From: Sipunculus nudus
Taxonomy: Eukaryota > Annelida > Sipuncula > Golfingiida > Sipunculidae
Direction of reading: 5' to 3'
Length of the DNA: 64,000 nucleotides
NCBI GenBank assembly: GCA_026874595.1
Contig: CM049310.1
Span: 49,379,558 to 49,443,557, forward strand
Of this stretch, positions 60,771 to 64,000 are shown in pieces. Below the pieces are notes generated by a model. That model made no database searches. It was not told the origin of the DNA and was given only the letters and a program-made list of their open reading frames with translations. Both the position numbers and the translations under genes were made by a program. Every line of letters starts with the position of its first letter. The stretch's first letter is position 1.

Positions 60771-63100
60771 AGTTGCACATAAAAATTTGCCATTTTTTTA
60801 GCTCATAAAGTAATGAATTTAGTGTAATATAAACTATGGATCCAAAATTATTTGCAGTCACCATCAGTTTGTGAATTTTATGGGTTAGCAAATTCCAAGA
60901 ATGTAAGAAATCACCCTTTTTTGTATGGAACTCTGCATTGGTAACATGAAACAATTTGTCTTATAGAACAGAATCAAATGTATCTCATAAAGATACTTCA
61001 TTAAAAGTTTTATGATGATCCATTTATACTTGCTTTAAAACCATCAAGAAGAACAGGTTTTAATTATATGCCTTGTCAAGAACATGTATGCTTGATTCAA
61101 TTTATTGAAAGCTGTTAAGTGTGTATGAGATCTGGCTATTTGTATAAGATATTACGGTATCTAGGGTATGGCATCAGAAAACCACATCAGGGAAAACCAA
61201 CAGTCAAAGGTCACACAGTAACCTGACATGCAGGAAGTATGGTCACTGACCAATCAGAACACAGTTATCTGACATGGGACACACTGAAACCCGGGCCCAA
61301 CTGGAGAAACCCGGGCCCAATTAAACACTCGATAAATGACCTTTACGTAATAGAAACGATCCTGAAATTGAGCTAATTGTGAAGACTGGGTCTCACCCTT
61401 CCCAAACAAATAAAAATTTTTGTGATAATTCGTTTTTAGTGCTGAATTATTACTTTTAATAAGTGTCAAATTACCTCAATTTGGGGCCGTCAGAAAACCC
61501 AGGCCCAATAAAAACGGCCGTATCATACGTGTTCTCTGCGAATATTTCACATTTTCCTATTGATTTTAATAAAATGGACAGTACATTAAAAATACGCTCC
61601 CGAGGCAGCGAAAATCTTGCGCTTCTAAAGAAGCAACTGATTTTCACGCTGCCAGCTTTGACCGTTTATGATATATTTAGACACCAGATGGCGGTTCGTT
61701 GTCCACTGAAATAAACGTGCGTATGAAGTGACAAGCAGCCAATCAGATGCCAATAAACAAACACACGACAGGCATCCTGGGTCCGCCCATTGCTGCGCTT
61801 CAAGCGCCGTTTGATGAGTTTCCGGTCGAATTTAAATTGCTCCCTCTGCATTCTCGCAGCATTGACCCTTTCGATTATGACTGTGTTAGCGTAGCCATGT
61901 ATCTGTTGTCTGCAGAACTGAAACCAGCCAGCGAGGTGTGCACGCAGCCTTTGTTGTTACGTTTCGTTTGAATTACAGCTAGCTCACCGGCCAAGCATCC
62001 TATGTGCCCAAGGCCCTAAGCAAACCACGTCAGGGGTAATTCTCTCAGAGCCTGTGGCCTGTTCAGACGGTTACGCTGGGGGATGAGCTGTCACTTAAAA
62101 AGAAATGAATATGATTGGCTCCGTGTATTCCTCGCTTGGCTTTGTCTTCCAGCACAAGGTCTCATCTGATTGGACAAAAATACAGTGCTCCCCTCTGGTG
62201 TTGCAATTCAGGATACGAGGTCATAACAAACAGCGCCTTACGATATAGGTAGTAGCCCTATAGGTAAAGCGCTGTGTAGAGAGCGTACATTAACCATAGT
62301 TACATAAAATGTGACTAAAATTTGGTAAATTATGACGATTCTTAACTATAACATATATGATCAGACAGACGGACAATTTTCCCCTTATATGTCTCCCAGG
62401 CCCAAATCAAAATGCATTTACACTCGATAACAAATAATTATGTTTACATATTATGACTGGTTACATTAGATTAGACTATCCTCTGTACGTACACAAGATT
62501 TAGAACGTAAAATATTCCGAATCACCAGCGTTTATTACGGTACTTTGGATGGTCGAATGAAGGCTAATTTAACTCTTCGTGTACCTTTACCGGGCCTTAA
62601 TCGTCACAGATCTTAAACACTACTAAGCTTGTATTTTCAAAATTTAATGTATTAATGATAAAGAAAATATGCTCCTGTAACTGATGCACTTTATTTTTTG
62701 TTTGTTTATTCCTTGAAATTTTCTAAGTTTCCGAATGGTATAACAAGAAATTATGTCAAATGGACCCTTTTTACCCTTGGAGTGGAGTAAATGTAATTTT
62801 TAGCAGACAAAATTGTAACCGTTGAAAGAATTGAACAATGATGATAAATTATGTGAAAAAAAATATAAATTTAATGAGATTTAAGTATGACGTAATTTTT
62901 TAGCGACTAACTTTTTTGCGCTCTGAGGACTGGTCCAGTTATTGATCCAACCATATAAACGATACACGCCAATAACTTATTCACAATCATAAGACCTTAA
63001 CAAAATATAAACTTAGAGAGAAAAATTCTCTAGCGCTTGATTATTAAACAATGGTTGCAAATATTTGTTTTATTAACCTTATTTATACCATACTAAACTA
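60771..63100. other. Upstream/intronic region with CCAAT boxes, possible promoter
   Basis: 61560-62260 is richer in GC and CpG than its surroundings, with CCAAT/ATTGG words at about 61739, 62114 and 62169. A possible + strand start (MYLLSAELKPASE, about 61895-61933, followed by donor-like GTGTGC) exists but is too short to support. A tandem CCCGGGCCCAA(C/T)T pair lies at 61291-61322. Confidence 0.35.
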
Positions 63101-63121
63101 AGCCACAACATATATATATAT

Positions 63122-63710
63122 GTCGACCTGATACCGCCCGCTCTCAGACTACATCGTCATGTGCGACCGCCAGACGTCCTGTAGGTGGTGGGGAGCGCCG
63201 TCGACCTGATACCGCCCGCTCTCAGACTACATCGTCCAATGCCCGCTCTCAGACTAGATGGTTCACTGCGACCACCGGACGTCCCGTGGATGAGAGGCAG
63301 CGCCGTCGACCTGATACTGCCCGCTCTCAGACTACATCATCCACTGCGACCGCCAGACCTCCTGTAAGTGATGGGGAGCCCTGTCGACCTGCTACCGCCC
63401 ACTCTCAGACTACATCGTCCACTGCGCGCCTCAGACTAGATCGGTCACTGCGACCACCGGATGTCCCGTGGGTGAGGGGCAGCGCCGTCAACCTGATACC
63501 GCCCGCTCTTAGACTACATCGTCCACTGCGACCACCAGAAGTCCTGTAGGTGATTGGGAGCGCCGTCAACCTGCTACCGCCCGCTCTCAGACTACATCGT
63601 CCACTGCCCGCCTCAGACTAGATCGGTCACTGCGACCACCGGACGTCCCGTGGGTGAGAGGCAGCACCGTCGACCTGATACCGCACGCTCTCAGACTACA
63701 TCGTTGACCA
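63122..63710. repeat. Two-part higher-order tandem repeat, 78 + 104 bp
   Basis: The word GTC(G/A)ACCTG(A/C)TAC starts at 63122, 63200, 63305, 63383, 63487, 63565 and 63669: steps 78, 105, 78, 104, 78, 104. So two related units alternate as a compound of about 182 bp, three copies. Units share 'ccgcccgctctcagactacatcgtccactgcgacc'. GC content is far above the flanks. Because 182 is not a multiple of three, all frames shift between compound copies. Confidence 0.88.
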
Positions 63711-63824
63711 GCCGCCCAACCTATCTCGGTGGTTCACATTTTGGTGTGTTGGAGGTGACGATAGAACCAACCTTCGAAGATGACAATGATTCACAGGCTC
63801 TTACTCAGCATTTCAAAGAATGAC

Positions 63825-64000
63825 CTTTAAACGCTAAAAGAAGGATTCTTCGTGGGGGAAATGATCATGCTAAACCAATTACGAGTGAGCCAAGGGACAA
63901 TCCTTTGTCATGGACAGAAGCTTCGTTGATTTTACATAACCGTGATAATTATTTTGTGTCTAATTTACCGGCGGTGAAACCCTCTGGAGGGGAAATGTAT
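63825..64000 (+). other. Open frame running off the right edge
   Basis: Directly after an in-frame TGA at 63822-63824 a frame stays open for at least 58 codons to the window end, with plausible residue mix (for example SWTEASLILHNRDNYFVSNL). There is no Met start near the beginning, so if real it is a 3' exon, an element ORF or a remnant. The family is not recognised. Confidence 0.25.

Noticed and set aside
61895-61933. First coding exon on the + strand (MYLLSAELKPASE then GTGTGC)
   Set aside because: Only 13 codons, weak donor, and no downstream exon found before the window ends.
63185-63823. Pro/Arg/Leu-rich open frames through the 78/104-bp array
   Set aside because: Frames shift at each compound unit (182 bp) and the translation has no domain; the stop-free stretches come from high GC content.

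Overview
The window is intron-bearing, AT-rich animal DNA crowded with repeats. The one gene I recognise with certainty is ribosomal protein L5 (RPL5/uL18) on the + strand: seven exons with canonical GT-AG introns, and two U21-type C/D snoRNAs in introns 1 and 2. The RPL5 sequence, the repeat words (for example GACCCATGGGTC and GGTGGCGCCACC, familiar from mollusc genomes) and the base composition suggest a lophotrochozoan, most likely a bivalve or another mollusc. That taxonomic call is an inference.

Layout. 1-6.7 kb: the 5' part of a minus-strand coiled-coil protein gene (six exons seen, running off the left edge), with a tRNA-derived SINE and MITE-like elements in its introns. 6.7-9.9 kb: divergent intergenic region. 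9.9-19.2 kb: RPL5; its 4.7-kb intron 4 carries a 1-kb dispersed element and a TTAA-flanked MITE. 19.7-25.0 kb: a 3.98-kb block (core copy 1) followed by a 180-bp-period satellite. 25-42 kb: no recognisable host gene, only dispersed elements, a DR1-bearing tandem array, a decayed transposon with coding fragments, and microsatellites. 42.5-46.2 kb: a 112-bp-period satellite. 46.18-50.17 kb: core copy 2, almost identical to copy 1 and in the same orientation. 50.2-59 kb: more repeats, including a second (inverted) copy of the intron-4 element and a hAT-like element with a target-site duplication. 59.4-60.8 kb: the last coding exon of an unidentified minus-strand gene, with a minisatellite downstream. 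61-64 kb: sequence richer in CpG and CCAAT boxes, a two-part higher-order tandem repeat, and an open frame at the right edge.

The most unusual structure is the pair of 4-kb core blocks 26.45 kb apart together with their two satellites. Both satellites are built from the same degenerate palindromic octamer, TGANNTCA, with boxes spaced alternately about 11 and 14 bp apart. In the 112-bp array many monomers carry the perfect octamer TGACGTCA, the CREB/ATF consensus. Both arrays abut a core block, which suggests they are parts of one larger repeated unit.

All coordinates were read by eye. Splice sites were chosen by consensus plus reading-frame continuity. No alignment or database search was run.
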